DNA of 64,000 nucleotides from Gracilaria gracilis. Taxonomy: Eukaryota > Rhodophyta > Florideophyceae > Gracilariales > Gracilariaceae. Below are positions 1-10,959 of this stretch, in pieces; the stretch's first letter is position 1, and the number at the start of each line of letters is the position of its first letter. The translations under genes and the position numbers were made by a program. The notes under the pieces are model-generated. The model worked only from the letters and a program-made list of their open reading frames with translations, did not search any database and was not told where the DNA came from. Location: positions 124,001 through 188,000 of the forward strand of contig JARGSG010000082.1 of the NCBI GenBank assembly GCA_030374805.1, given 5' to 3'.

Positions 1-220
1 TTCTGCCTATATTCAGCAAGGCTGTTTTATCAATATCCCTACCACAAAAGTACTGCACACACTTCACAAGCGAGAACCAAACGAATTTTGCGCTTCGCAG
101 GGAACTTTTCGCTTCATCGATAGAAATCAATGGGGGTAATTACTGGGCTCCGGGGTGCCCTTGTGTTTTTGGTTTGTTCTTCGTCCGGTGCGTGAGTCTT
201 CACGTATCGTCAACGGCACC

Positions 221-1799
221 ATGCCTCCCCGTCGATCCGGCATGAGCTCAAATGTTGGGAGTAGCAAACCTTCGTTAGGAAACGCAGAAAGGCCAGTAAG
301 TCGTCCAGTGGGAACGTTGGCGAGCCCAAGAGCTGCGAGTGCGGGAATCAGTAAACCTCCGAGAAGCAAGACGACAAATGAAGTTTTGGGGAACTACCTT
401 CGCGAACTACTGCAAGAACAGCGGCGTACCAATGTGCTCCTGGACGACCTTAAACGTGAGGTTAATTCTTTTAAAGTTAATGTAACAGACACAGCAGCAG
501 AAACGCGAATGCGCGAGGAGGACGAAAAGGTCCGTAACGATGCAGAGAAAACCTCCTTCATGGAGACAGCACATAAGAGGCATGAGGAAGTGTTGGATGC
601 GTTGCTTCAAATAAAACACAATCGTGGAAACTCCACGAAGCCTAACAGTGGTGATCATCGTGAAGATTTGGTAAAGGTTCGTGACTCATCTTGACGGATT
701 GCATATTCTGTATCAACTTCTAACCATGTGTGATTTAAACTCCTTGACACAGAAATGCAAGGTGGCAGAGGTCTGTTATACACATATTAACAAATTGCTT
801 GCGAGGCATATACTAACTTGAGAGTAATAACCTGTTTGTTTCACTCTATCAGGTGTTCATCAAAGCCTCCGTCACTATTCAAATATTAGACCCGTCATTG
901 GGAAGTGAGATATACGAGGGCATGACGGGCAACTCAAACCGTCCAATCAAACTTCTACTCGACGCTGCACGTTTCGTACATCATAGTGCGGCGACTCAGG
1001 CCCAGTTAAGCACATTTCTGCGTTCTAAAATTACAAAGGAAGGACCCCGTCCTGCTTTTACTTCCCAAAAAGTTTACACGGTACTGTCCTCGGCCACCGG
1101 CAGAGCCATCGAACCCCTACGTAACGAAATGGTACGTTATACTTTTACCATGGTTTGCGAACTAGGCCTCTTACTAACGCACATTTGTATTGAACAACCA
1201 CCAAATCGCAGGTGAGAGCGTTCAGAGCACACATACCGGAAGAATGTGTACTGAATGTTCTTTACGCGGGAGCGGTAAAAAGCGCTCACAGAGATGAAGA
1301 TTCAGAAGCCGAGGTCGAAAATGAGGAGCATGTGATGCAGAAGGAAGCTGCGGAGCATATTCTTCTTTCTGGTACATTTAAGACGGAACCGGAGTTTAAT
1401 GCGTCATGGGCAGCCGCATGGAAAGCAGTTAGAAGAAAGTGTCGGGCGCAGCTTGCTAATTTCGTAACGTTTATAGAGAGTTCTGGTTTCGATCGTTCTG
1501 TTATTTCAATTCCATCTCTACCATCCGATGATATAGGAAAGAAGAAAATTAGTCTTTACTCTATGGCTTTGTTACAAATGAAGATTGGAAAGCATCTACA
1601 GGATGTGTCGTTAGGCGACAAGAGCGGGTTAAAGTCGGCTCACGGTCCCGAGTGGGCGAAGGAAGTTCGTAAGCTGTACCGCAGAGTCAAAGGCGTAATG
1701 GAACAGAGTGATATCAGTTCTTCCAATATACCTTTGAATGGATTGTTTATCAAGTATCTAGTTGATGAGGTCGACTTGCCGAAGCTGGATGATTACTAG
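221..1799 (+). CDS. Three-exon gene, unknown function, N-terminal coiled coil
   Basis: Proposed exons are 221-670, 853-1131 and 1212-1799, all joined in phase 0, giving about 438 residues. Intron 1 starts GTAAAG and ends CAG; intron 2 starts GTACGT and ends CAG. Each holds an exact TACTAAC branch site (near 810 and 1171) about 35-40 nt before the acceptor. ATG 221 has a good context (GGCACCATG); the longer frame upstream opens only with GTG. The N-terminus is Ser/Pro/Arg-rich and disordered (residues 1-55), followed by a charged helix of about 90 residues (LGNYLRELLQEQRRTNVLLD onward) that should form a coiled coil. Exon 3 has an acidic stretch (DEDSEAEVENEE) and a helical C-terminal half ending DLPKLDDY. 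I recognise no family. It may be a lineage-specific or element-encoded protein. Exon structure is well supported, function is not. Confidence 0.65.
671..852 (+). other. Spliceosomal intron 1 of the first gene
   Basis: GTAAAG donor, TACTAAC branch site near 809-815 and CAG acceptor; 182 nt. Removing it joins two open frames in phase 0. Confidence 0.7.
1132..1211 (+). other. Spliceosomal intron 2 of the first gene
   Basis: GTACGT donor, TACTAAC near 1171 and CAG acceptor; 80 nt. The branch motif matches the strict yeast-type consensus. Confidence 0.7.
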
Positions 1800-2472
1800 T
1801 AGTACTGTGAGAACCAGTTCTTATGTTAACAAAACGCGTTTTCTGTCCTCGACGTTGCATTGAAGAAGTAGTACGCATTGTAAGTGGAGACTACTTTTAG
1901 TTTGTTATTGATATTAAACTTGTCGATTGTCTCTGTTTGAGAACGGTCGCAGTGAGCTTGTTTTGCTTGTGCAAGAGGACAAGCTTTTTCAATATCGTTG
2001 TGCTGATTCATACGCAGGTATCTGCTGTAGCAATGCTGGGACAATGGTACATGAGCTTGCAGGCGAGGGTGTCAGGCAGTTCCCGTGGGCGGTGCGTTGG
2101 ACGTCTGTCCGACCGTCGCTGGGCCTTCCATAAGGAACGCAAAAAATTTTTCACAGGGAGCCTCAAAATCTACCGGCAGGAACACGGTGGTAGTCGGCGA
2201 TGATGTCTCGGTCTCAATGTAGACACACCCCTGAGGGGGTGTCTACATAGAGACATGGACAGATTTGCAACTGTCCACCGTTCACAATTGTGGGCTGGCT
2301 TTTTTAATGAACCCAATGAAAAGACAGTTGCCAAATCGTTTTATCGGATTTGTTTTTACTTTTCCCGCCTTCAGGTTTGTTTATTTTAAATTTATGTAGT
2401 ACAGTACACTGCCATTCTTGCATGTCTCTGTCTCAATGTGATACCCCCTGACGCAATAGCACATTATAATTA
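1800..2472. other. Non-coding spacer with a hairpin
   Basis: No convincing gene. An inverted repeat sits at about 2218-2247 (arms TGTAGACACACCCCT / GAGGGGGTGTCTACA). The text before it (near 2203, GTCTCGGTCTCAATGT) recurs in altered form near 2424 (GTCTCTGTCTCAATGT), so a ~220-bp stretch is bracketed by short direct repeats. It may be a small decayed element. Confidence 0.4.
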
Positions 2473-3219
2473 CACCCAGTGACTGCAGATAATGTGGGTG
2501 TTTTTTTAGTGTGGTAACAAGAATAAGGTGGCCCACATTATAAGCGATACAAACACCTCGAACTCGTGACTAAATTAATGTGGTCAGACGATGTCATTGC
2601 GCGGGAAACGCGTGATTCAAAAAGCTAGAAAGTCAAACATTTTGCCTCTGGCCTCCTAGACACAGAGCATAAACACAGGAACATACAATGCCACCATTCA
2701 GGAACACATCTGTTCCAACATCGGGCTCCCAGATCATAAAGGCGTTCTAACGTCGCACTCCCCTATCAGGAACCACACTTTCTTTACCAACTATATATCA
2801 TATTACTGAGAATTCTGTTGCAAAACCAATACCAGCCAAAAAGTCTCTAGAACCAAAACCGTTAACGCACAAAATGCAAAACGCCCTCAGCATTTTCGAA
2901 CGCACTAAACTAGCGGCATAGATGATCACACATATTTAATAGCACGGAGACAAAAACATTAGGTCGAAGATTATGCAGCAATTTTTCCACCTGTTTTGCA
3001 AAAGTTCCAGAACAAACCTTAAGAAAGCAATTCAAATATAGCGCGCTCGGTTTCAATATGTCAATAATAAAAGTGAATCAATATTCAAAATCTCATGCAC
3101 ATCAATCACTCGCAACACTCATATCGGATTCAAATGGGTGGATATAAAAACCAGGCCAGGAAGTGGACGCAAGACTGGTACATGGGTGAGCGCACTACAT
3201 CTTCATATGCTCGGGGATT

Positions 3220-5187
3220 TTGACAGGTTGCGACAAGTTCAATTGGAAAACTATCGACGCGATGGCACTGCAATTAATCCAAGACTGCAACAGGTCTGAA
3301 TACCACAAGTTCGTACTTGACGCCAGTTCTGAGAATTTCATTTCAGGTTGTATTACACGCCGGTGGATTCAGACCTTTACAGAAGGATATCGTATCGTTA
3401 GCTGGGCAAAAACCGGAAAGCATCTTCTCTCTCCAGAGAAGACAGAATTCATACACAAGGACGTTGCTTACCATTTGGCGTGTGTGGCGAGAGCTTTTTC
3501 TCAAAACAAGTGGAATGAGGACGACGTAGAGAACTCATACGCGACTCATTTCTGTCGGGCAACGCCTTTGGCGGGAAAAGCGCAGGCTCACGAAGACGTT
3601 CGGAATCTTCCCCTCGACAGGGCAGCACAGCGAACGGAGCACTCCGGGAATGACACAGCTAAGCCGGGTGTAAATCCGAGGTCAAACCGTCACGACAAGC
3701 GTCGGAGCGTTATGCTGATTAGTAGTCGGTAGAGATCCACGTGTTCACACGGTCACGAGATGAGTCCTCGAAAGAGAGTAGCACGGCAACAACAAGGTGT
3801 CGGAAACGGGCCACTGGGAACAGGGCAAAAAGGCAAACCCAAAAAGGGGAGAAAGCAAACCACCAGAGTGGAGAAAAGAGAGAGAACAAAGCAAACCCAA
3901 TACAGGGGCGGGTATACGACAATAGGTCGGAACGAGACACATAAGTAGTGGTTATACTCTGAGCGCCACAAGGGTGGGTAACTATACGTAAACAACGCAG
4001 TCGTCACTCCACTTGGAGGTGAACAATCCGCGAAGGCCTGATAGTTAGAGCCAGAAGCCCTTGCTTGGCAAGGGGCAGTTTACTTGGGGGAGCGGTGCTC
4101 AACCCTCTAAGTACTGAGCTCGGCGCACCACTGACAGTGGGTGCGCCGGGCAAAATAATCTATAAAATATCTAAATAAATACAGCAATGCTGGATGCACT
4201 GCCTCTGGCATATCCGTGCTACACGTGTGCTATTCACACCCGCTAAGCGGTGCCTCGAGCCGTGCAATCCACGTGTACATGTGTGGAAATTACCTCAGCG
4301 AGGCGACACGCTAATAGCGTTGTAACTCATATATATCTACTAACGCATGATGCGGAAATTAACTAAGTACCTCAAATCGCCTCCAAGGAGTGTTGTCCTT
4401 CAATTTCATGATCAACATAGACAATGGGATCACTTTAGAGTTCTGTGGGGACGAAGAAGTAAAGTATGCCGACGTGGTATCATGAAGAGAAGGTATGACA
4501 ATGGTGGTGAAAATCAGTGGTGGCCGCAATGCTATGTTCCAACCTGTTTTCATGGTGTTCAAGAATACAAACAGGTCCTATCCGATGCGAGGTGTTCCAG
4601 ATGATGTAGCCAGCGTTTCCTACAGAACCGGACCCAAAGGATGGATGGACACGGTTGTGATGCCTCAGTGGCTTGGTGAGGCAAAGGTCATCCGCACCTT
4701 GCCAAACAATCGAAAACGCATTCTATATGTAGACAACTGTAGCGGCCATAAGTTAACCTCATCTCTCGAAGAAGCTGCAAAGAAGATTAACACAGATATA
4801 AGATGTTTTCCGGCAAATGCTACTGATCTTGTTCAACCTGCGGATTCTTTCATCATTCAAAAGATAAAATCTTCTTGGAATGCGCGATGGGAACGCTACA
4901 AGATGGACGTGATGAAGAAGAAGGCGTGGTCAAATTCAGGAAAGGTTATGAATCCGGGAAAGAGTTTCTTTTTGCGGCTTGCGGCTTCCGCTGTATCTGA
5001 TGTTAACCGCCAACGAGATTGTGATGGATTAAGTGATGGATTAAGATATGCTCGGAAAGCAATGATTCCTACAGGTTTAGTGCTTAATGTTAACGGCTTA
5101 TGGGAAGAGCAGCAACTTTTCCCAGAGCTGCAAAGGATTATTGCAAAGCACCGCATACACTTTGAAGGAGAAACGGTGGAAGGGTAG
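3220..5187 (+). pseudogene. pogo/Tigger-type DDE transposase, interrupted
   Basis: The frame 3220-3552 continues, after the 3553-4402 insertion is taken out, at 4405-5187 in the same frame. The DDE_1 pattern is visible: first Asp in NIDNGITLEF (about 4417), second in YVDNCSGHK (about 4727), third in QPADSFIIQ (about 4837). The N-terminal part has the W...F..R.RIVSWAKTGKHLLSP spacing seen before the first Asp in this family. A TGA stop lies in frame just before EGMTMVVK (near 4483-4487). The N-terminal DNA-binding HTH half upstream of 3220 is not readable. This would cut and paste the enclosing element at TA sites, but it is now dead. Confidence 0.75.
3553..4402. mobile_element. 850-bp LTR-like insertion (possible solo LTR) within the pogo transposase
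   Basis: It begins TG (TGTCGGGC) and ends CA (GTCCTTCA), flanked by the 5-bp duplication ATTTC at 3548-3552 and 4403-4407. Removing the insert plus one ATTTC joins the transposase frame exactly across a conserved block (THF / FMINIDNG). A TATA-like A/T run (TCTATAAAATATC) lies near 4160. No internal retrotransposon genes are present, so a solo LTR or a short non-autonomous LTR element fits best. Confidence 0.7.
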
Positions 5188-5376
5188 TGATGTCTACCAG
5201 TGATTTTTACCCACATTAATTGGGTCGCACAGTTCTATTGTAGGCCACAGTAAATGCGTATGCGCTTTATTTAGTGTGGTACGTTTTATAGTGTGGGCCA
5301 CACGTCTTGATGTTTTGAAAGAGTCAGAACTCTTACCGTAAATAGTGGGACCCACATTATCTGCAGTCACTGGGTG

Positions 5377-6356
5377 TACTCAGCCAAAATGCTTGTTTTT
5401 GAAAAAAGCCAGGCGAATGAACAGATCGCTGTTTAATTACGCAAAACAGTTGCGTACAAACAGGGCTTATTTCCAAATAGTGAGAAAACTAAGGGCTTGC
5501 CGCCAACCGGCTTCACTACAACTTAGCTTATTTATGCTAAGCAGAACCACCATAACTGACAACCAAAATTAATCTTCGTTTCTGTTTAGCGCAATATCTT
5601 TTTTCAATCGATCAAACAACGGTCAGACTTGTCTCTTTCTCATGATAAATAGTGAGGTCTTACTTTGCTCATCAGCCTCACTCCTCCCGAACTTAAAGAG
5701 AAAAAGTAAGAACAAGCTCTACCTGTGTCTACGCCTTAATTAACGTAAACGGCCCAATCTCGCTCTATTCATCGCTTTTTGGAAAACAAAATAGAGACAT
5801 GATGAATTGTATCTACATCTACTTATAGCGAAGGAAACGCCACGCGAAGGATGAAAACTTCTGACGCTGCATGCATTGAGGTGACAACAAGCACGTACCT
5901 ACAGCATCTCACAAAATGCTGCTCTACTCGAATAGCTCAAAACTTCTGTAATCAGCTGGAGAGGTGAGTACATATCTCGAATCTCATTAAATAATTTGCG
6001 CATTGTCTTAAATACAGTAGAAGAGATGGCGCAGGAAGTGAAAGTAGCGCACGAAAAGGTGAAAGTGAAGTAAGTGAACCAAATGCGACACCGTGCTGCA
6101 CTGAAAGTGACGTAAACCATTGTTTGGATCAACCTGTACACGATTATAACTACGAAACGTCTCAACCGACTCTAACAACCGAGGATGATGTGGAAGGTGC
6201 GATTTCGCGAACGCAGGAGTGTCATTCCGAAACGGAAAAGCGCAACCATGAACGAAAGGAACTGTTCGAACAAAACAAACTTCGTCGTAAGGACAAGCCG
6301 AAAACCCGAGAACGAAGGCGAATTGAAGCAGAGTTACAGAAGGTACTGTAGTGCAA
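5377..6356 (+). other. Intergenic stretch with a decayed charged reading frame
   Basis: 5377-6000 shows nothing coding. About 6020-6351 is open on the + strand and encodes a Glu/Arg/Lys-rich polar segment (KRNHERKELFEQNKLRRKD near the end) with no clear ATG. It stops just before a repeat related to the LTR-like insertion at 3553. It may be a fragment of an old gene; I do not recognise it. Confidence 0.3.
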
Positions 6357-7340
6357 TGTACGGTAACAAGAAACACCACCAAGACGTTCGAGATCTTCCT
6401 CTCACGAGGTAGCTTACCGAACAGGGCCTTTCCAGAGATGATACGAAAGGTCAGGTGTAGGACCGATTTCAACCCTCACCACAGGCGTAGGAAGGAGAGA
6501 AACGAACGGCACTCCGCGAGAGCGGTTTAAAACTCCTCTGAATGGGGCAACACATTCACGATGTGGCAAGTGCGACAATGCGTCCGCACACACCGCGGGT
6601 AGCGGATGAACCACTCAAATAAAGGGAAGAAAGCGAGGGAAGTCACGAGGGTGACGAGTTGAAACGGCAAACTGTTGTGCAAACCCCGACGACGGGAAGA
6701 GACACGAAATGTGTTCGAAGCCTTCTCCCTTGTAGGGCAGCGCAGTAGTATAGCCCCTCTTAGGGTGATCGCGCTGGGTGGGTGTAAGACCGGGGATCAC
6801 CGTCACGACACGCGTAGAGAGCAGTAAAACCAGAGAAGTCGCACAGCGCGGTAAGTACATGACAGAGTCGGCAATGACGTCACGAATAGTGCGGCGACCA
6901 CACACACGAGAGTGGCACGAGACGCGGGTAGCGGTAGCGAGCCACATGAGTGGGAAAACCAGAGAAAGGTCAACACGGGTACGCAGTAATGCGGTACCTG
7001 TATAACAGGGACGAAACAAATAAAAAAAAGCAAAAAGTAACACGCGGAATGCTGTAAAGGTGCTGTAGATGCCGCGAGGCGAATAATGATTCCTACACAA
7101 GGCAGCGACTCTCCATGAGGAGGATATCACCTACCAGGGGTGAAACATTAGAGCAGAACACTCGGTTGAGTCGTTTACTTCCCAAGTTTGGGTTTGAGCT
7201 CAACCTACTAAGTAGTGTAGCCGCCCACTGTCAGTGGCAACTAAATATCTAATATTAATATCTAGAGTACTAAACAATGGGGGCAAACTTCCCACACGTG
7301 TGTGAAAGACCAGCAATGCTGTGCACACAAGAATTATCCA
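6357..7340. repeat. Degenerate relative of the 3553-4402 LTR-like repeat
   Basis: Shared stretches include AAGACGTTCG.GATCTTCC (near 3593 and 6379), GGGTGTAA..CCGAGG/GGGGATCACCGTCACGACA (3668 and 6780), and GAGCTC..CCACTGTCAGTGG versus GAGCTCGG..CCACTGACAGTGG (about 4118 and 7195). The order of blocks is the same. No flanking duplication could be assigned, and the ends are approximate. No coding sequence is supported inside. Confidence 0.45.
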
Positions 7341-7406
7341 ACATAAATTATAAATGCACCCAAGAATTGGTAGAGAGCACCATACACGTGTGGCACCCAA
7401 CCAGCG

Positions 7407-7634
7407 ATGCTTTTCTATCGTAGACGATGCATCCAACCTCCCAATGCACTGCAGGTACCATATACTTCTTCCGCAAAAGCGAGCACCACCGCCAAACGCG
7501 TTGCACTAGAAATCCTCCTCCTGAGGTGCGAATACCACGTCGCGATGACGGTTTTAGCACCGAACGACCCAGCAAAGCTGTGTAATACCATGCAGGAGCG
7601 GTACATGCGAGCGATTGCCAAATTCCTTGTCTGA
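7407..7634 (+). other. Short unrecognised reading frame
   Basis: Seventy-five codons rich in Ala and Leu (ALEILLLRCEYHVAMTVLAP near the middle), directly after the LTR-like repeat. It could be the far side of the frame that stops at 6351, split by the repeat, but no target duplication proves this. Function unknown. Confidence 0.2.
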
Positions 7635-7792
7635 GTTCCGGTTCTCCGCGCCCTTCTTCGTCGTTCCGAACCTCTTTTGGAGTATTATTAGCGAGAAACG
7701 GCGCCGGGATACCGTGCAACGAAACTCAGTTTTGGGGAAGTGACTGTGTCACAGACAAAATGACATTCCGACCATCGGCAATATATTGAACC

Positions 7793-8281
7793 GCGTCTGT
7801 GTTTTCGGGATGCTATTACAAGAGGCTAGAAAGCCAGTTTGCACATTGAGACTCTAGAATATTTGCAAAATTTGGAGGGAAGGCTATGTGGAAGCCAAAA
7901 AGAAAATGTTTTGAATACCACACTTTCGTGTATTCAAGAAATACTACATTAGTGGGATACATAATGAAAACTAACTAAATTGCTAGTTTTCATCCATCTA
8001 GTGAATGTTTCTCTCTCTAGGTTATTCGAGCAATCCGTTGGCAGCTGGAGCTATCAGCTGTCAAGGAAATTTGCATATTTCATACTAGCATGAAAATGCA
8101 AATATCGAATTTAAACTATCACAGTTGATCCTTGGCTGGTACAACATTCATCCAGCAGCATTCGCACACATCCACCTCCGCGTTCCTTCACTACCTTCAT
8201 CACCCAATGTCCACCCTACCAACCACATCAAAGCATAGTACCCCCATCTCCTTCCTCTACATCCCCATCTGCAAATGACCG
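7793..8281. repeat. Repeat family R, copy 1 (second copy at 49,213-49,530)
   Basis: It starts CGTCTGTGTTTTCGGGATGCTATTAC. With indels, it matches 49,213 onward through the blocks GCCAGTTTGCACATTGA and CATCCAGCAGCATTCGCACA to CCCCATCTGCAAATGAC. Its first bases resemble the ends of the large transposon (TCTGTGTTCTCGGAATGCTAG), so R may be a derivative of that end. Confidence 0.6.
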
Positions 8282-9733
8282 TCTGTGTTCTCGGAATGCT
8301 AGTTTGCAGTCCAAAAAATCGCAGTTTGAAAATGCTAGTAAGTCATATGTTAAATTGCGATTCTTGGAAGTTAGTAGTGAACGAAAAACTAGAGTGAACT
8401 CCATGTTTTGCAGGATTTACTGATTATAATACTAATCCCGTTTTCCAACCTACAATATATTACTAGGAAATCAGAAAGTTTCTAGAACCGTAGAACTAAC
8501 TTCCATTTCTACAAGTTTGCTAGTATCACAAGTTTATCGGTCCAACCGACGCAACGGTCCAAAATAAGGATGGATGTTCCATTCTAGCAAAAATGAATGT
8601 TTTCGCTGCAGTATTGTAGTTCGGCTACAATACTGCAGCGAAACCAATCATTTTCGCAGAATCTCCGAGAGAAAAACGCCACTGGTATTGGCTGTAGAGA
8701 AGAGTGTTTTGGGCGCAGCGCCAGAGTGCCACTCTCGCGCTGCGCTTTATTCACACTTCTCCAGAGCCAATACTATTGGGACTGGTTTCTGTTGCTTGAG
8801 TTGTGGTCATGTTCGGGACATGGTACTATCACGTCCCAAACATCTCCAAAGGCTCAGGCAAAAGAAACCAGTCCCCGAGCAACCCATATCTGCAATAATT
8901 TCACATATCCAGAGCGCAACATACACACTTTGTCAGTCACTGTGTTTCCCTCAAGAGATTGTGGAACACACTCAACTCACCCAGCACGTCTGTGTTCTCG
9001 GAATGCTAGTTTGCAGTCCAAAAATCGCAGTTGGAAAATGCTAGTAATTCATATGTTAAATTGCGATTTTTGGAAGTTTGCAGTGGACGAAAAACTAGAG
9101 TGAACTCCATGTTTTGCAGGATTTACTGGTTGTAATACTAGGCCCATTTTCCAACCTGCAGTCTATTACTAGGATATCAGAAAGTTGCTAGAACCGTAGA
9201 ACTAACTTCCATTTCTAGTAGTTTGCTAGTTTCACCAGTGTATCGGTCCAACCGACGCACCGTGCGTCGAAACGCAGTAGCAATGGATGTTTTCGCTGCA
9301 GAATAGTAGTTCCGCAGAATCTCCAACAGCGCACGAAACGCATCAAAAATCGCCAGAATCCGTACCCCCGTTGGCACCCACGACGTTGAAAGCCCGCTCC
9401 ATAACACATCCAAACATCTTCACACAAGCCCGGTAACGCATCACAGAAACTGTTTGTGGCGCACCGAGCCAACCTAGTCATCCTGGCACTCTCTTGCTGC
9501 GGCCAAAACATACTTCTCCAAAGCCAATACCATGCACCAAACATCATCATGATGGACTGTTTTCTGTTGCTTGAGCTTGTGGAGATCATCTCCAAACATC
9601 ATGTTTGAAACCAGTCCCCGAACAACCCATATTTGCTACAATTTCACATATCCAGAGCACAGCATACACACTTTGTAAGTCAATGTGCTTCCCCCAAGGG
9701 AGTGTGGAACACACTCAACTCACCCAGCAAGCC
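8282..9733. repeat. Tandem duplication of a transposon end (two ~0.7-kb units)
   Basis: Unit 1 is about 8282-8986 and unit 2 about 8987-9733. Both open with CGTCTGTGTTCTCGGAATGC, run through the same ~270 bp with scattered GCTAGT motifs, and finish in GGAACACACTCAACTCACCC. The opening matches the inverted ends of the large element at 24,360 and 48,889. The GCTAGT motifs look like subterminal transposase-binding repeats. This probably marks the damaged left end of the left copy. Confidence 0.65.
8601..8643. repeat. Perfect hairpin inside unit 1
   Basis: Nineteen-bp arms, TTTCGCTGCAGTATTGTAG and its exact reverse complement, around the loop TTCGG. Unit 2 keeps only the left arm (near 9290), so the hairpin was gained or lost after duplication. 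A larger imperfect inverted repeat (GTAGAGAAGAGTG / CACTTCTCCAGAGCC) follows near 8693-8770. Confidence 0.7.
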
Positions 9734-9752
9734 TCCATCACCTAAACACAGC

Positions 9753-10015
9753 AACACACTCATTCTCCTGTTACGGTCAATGGAATCCAAGTGAACATTC
9801 GTTTGGTTAGTCTCTTCATTCTTCTTAACTCAACAGAGAACACACTTACCTCACCGTCAATCGCCCCCTCTATCTCCTAAAAACAGCAACTAACTCATTC
9901 CCCTGTTACGGCCATTGGGATCCAAGTGAACATTAGTTTGGTTAGTCTCTTCGCTCTTCCTAAGTCAACAGAGAATACACTTACCCCACCGTCCATCGCC
10001 TCCTCCGTCGCCTAT
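9753..10015. repeat. Tandem duplication, ~137-bp unit
   Basis: Two diverged copies, 9753-9889 and 9890-10015, share CCTGTTACGG, ATCCAAGTGAACATT, GTTTGGTTAGTCTCTTC and TCAACAGAGAA.ACACTTACC. No coding sequence is seen. Confidence 0.6.
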
Positions 10016-10089
10016 AGAACATCTCAACTGCACAAGGCATTCCTCCAACATTGATCAAACGCCCTCAACATCTCTACACTTCCACGAAC

Positions 10090-10250
10090 ACACGGTTCTC
10101 CCATATCATGATATGCACTTTGCTCGGGTTCGAAAAAGGCTCACTGGTTATACCCGGATCATCTTGTAAGTCTGAAAAAGAGGATGATCCCGGTATAGCC
10201 AGTGTCCCCTCCCCGAATCTGAACAAAGTGCATATGATATGCTTCCAATT
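10090..10250. repeat. Imperfect long fold-back
   Basis: Nested inverted matches: ATATGCACTTTG (about 10,110) against CAAAGTGCATAT (about 10,225), and CTGGTTATACCCGGATCATC against GATGATCCCGGTATAGCCAG. It looks like a small fold-back or MITE-type element. Confidence 0.55.
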
Positions 10251-10384
10251 CTGGTACTCCCCTCAAACATACACATCCTACTGTTATAAACATGTTGCAC
10301 ATACGCATCAAGCACTTTGCAGTTAGCATGCACACCAGGACATGAACACTTCACATCTCGCACTTACCTCGTCACATACACGGC

Positions 10385-10600
10385 ACCTCAACAGAAATCT
10401 AGTCTCAAGCGAGTTATTGCACACCGGCTACAACCGAAAGAGGCAATCGGTTGCAGGAGGGGAGCAACAAATCGCCCGAGACGACCGGATGTGTTCTATT
10501 TTTCTGCCACAATCAACTTATAACCAAGGGTATAAGCTGATTGTCACAAAAAAATAGAGCACTTGGAGCGGCACCGTTGCGGAATTGCGATCGCAATTCC
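10385..10600. repeat. Isolated copy of the 28.3-29.1 kb hairpin repeat
   Basis: It contains AGTCTCAAGCGAGTTATTGCA, GGTTGCAGGAGGGGAGCAA, TCGCCCGAGACGAC and the palindrome CACAATCAACTTATA / TATAAGCTGATTGTCACA, in the same order as the tandem units near 28.5 kb. The rest of 10,600-10,960 shows only a short palindrome (GCGGAATTGCGATCGCAATTCCGC near 10,575) and no gene. Confidence 0.6.
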
Positions 10601-10959
10601 GCAAAGTACTCACCACATGAGGGCACCATCGCAAGCTTAGTTTCGCACACAATTAACAAGCGCAACAGTTTCAGTCAGTATCGCGCATGCTGGCCAAGTG
10701 AAACCGCTAGGCGTCAACGTACCTCCAACGAACGTCACAAACCTTCGTTGTGAAGATCCGCCTCGCAGCACGCAATTCTGAGAAGCAGTGAGACTCAATC
10801 TCGCACAGACATGTGATGCAGAGTACGCCCGCGATTGCGCAACGCTTTTCGCTTGACGCTTCTCAACATCTGCGCCGGCGCTATACTACACACGCGGCGA
10901 AACTCCAAAGTTAGGCTTCAGAAATTCTCAAATGCCCCCCACCATTAAAGACTGCACGA

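Larger units (their letters stand above)
2473..5376 (+). mobile_element. pogo-like Tc1/mariner DNA transposon with TIRs and TA duplication
   Basis: The ends are near-perfect inverted repeats of 27 bp beginning CACCCAGTGACTGCAG (left 2473-2499, right 5350-5376), each flanked by TA, the Tc1/mariner target. A second weaker inverted match (GTGTGGTA / TACCACAC, and GGCCCACA / TGTGGGCC) lies just inside, as expected of subterminal binding sites. The element encodes a DDE_1-type transposase and carries an 850-bp LTR-like insertion; without it the element is about 2.05 kb. The transposase is broken, so it is probably inactive. Confidence 0.85.

Noticed and set aside
155-220. Longer start of the first gene
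   Set aside because: The extension begins with GTG; ATG 221 has a good eukaryotic context.
6615-7130. Minus-strand 171-codon frame in the LTR-like repeat
   Set aside because: No domain, no conservation with the related repeat at 3553-4402, and biased composition.
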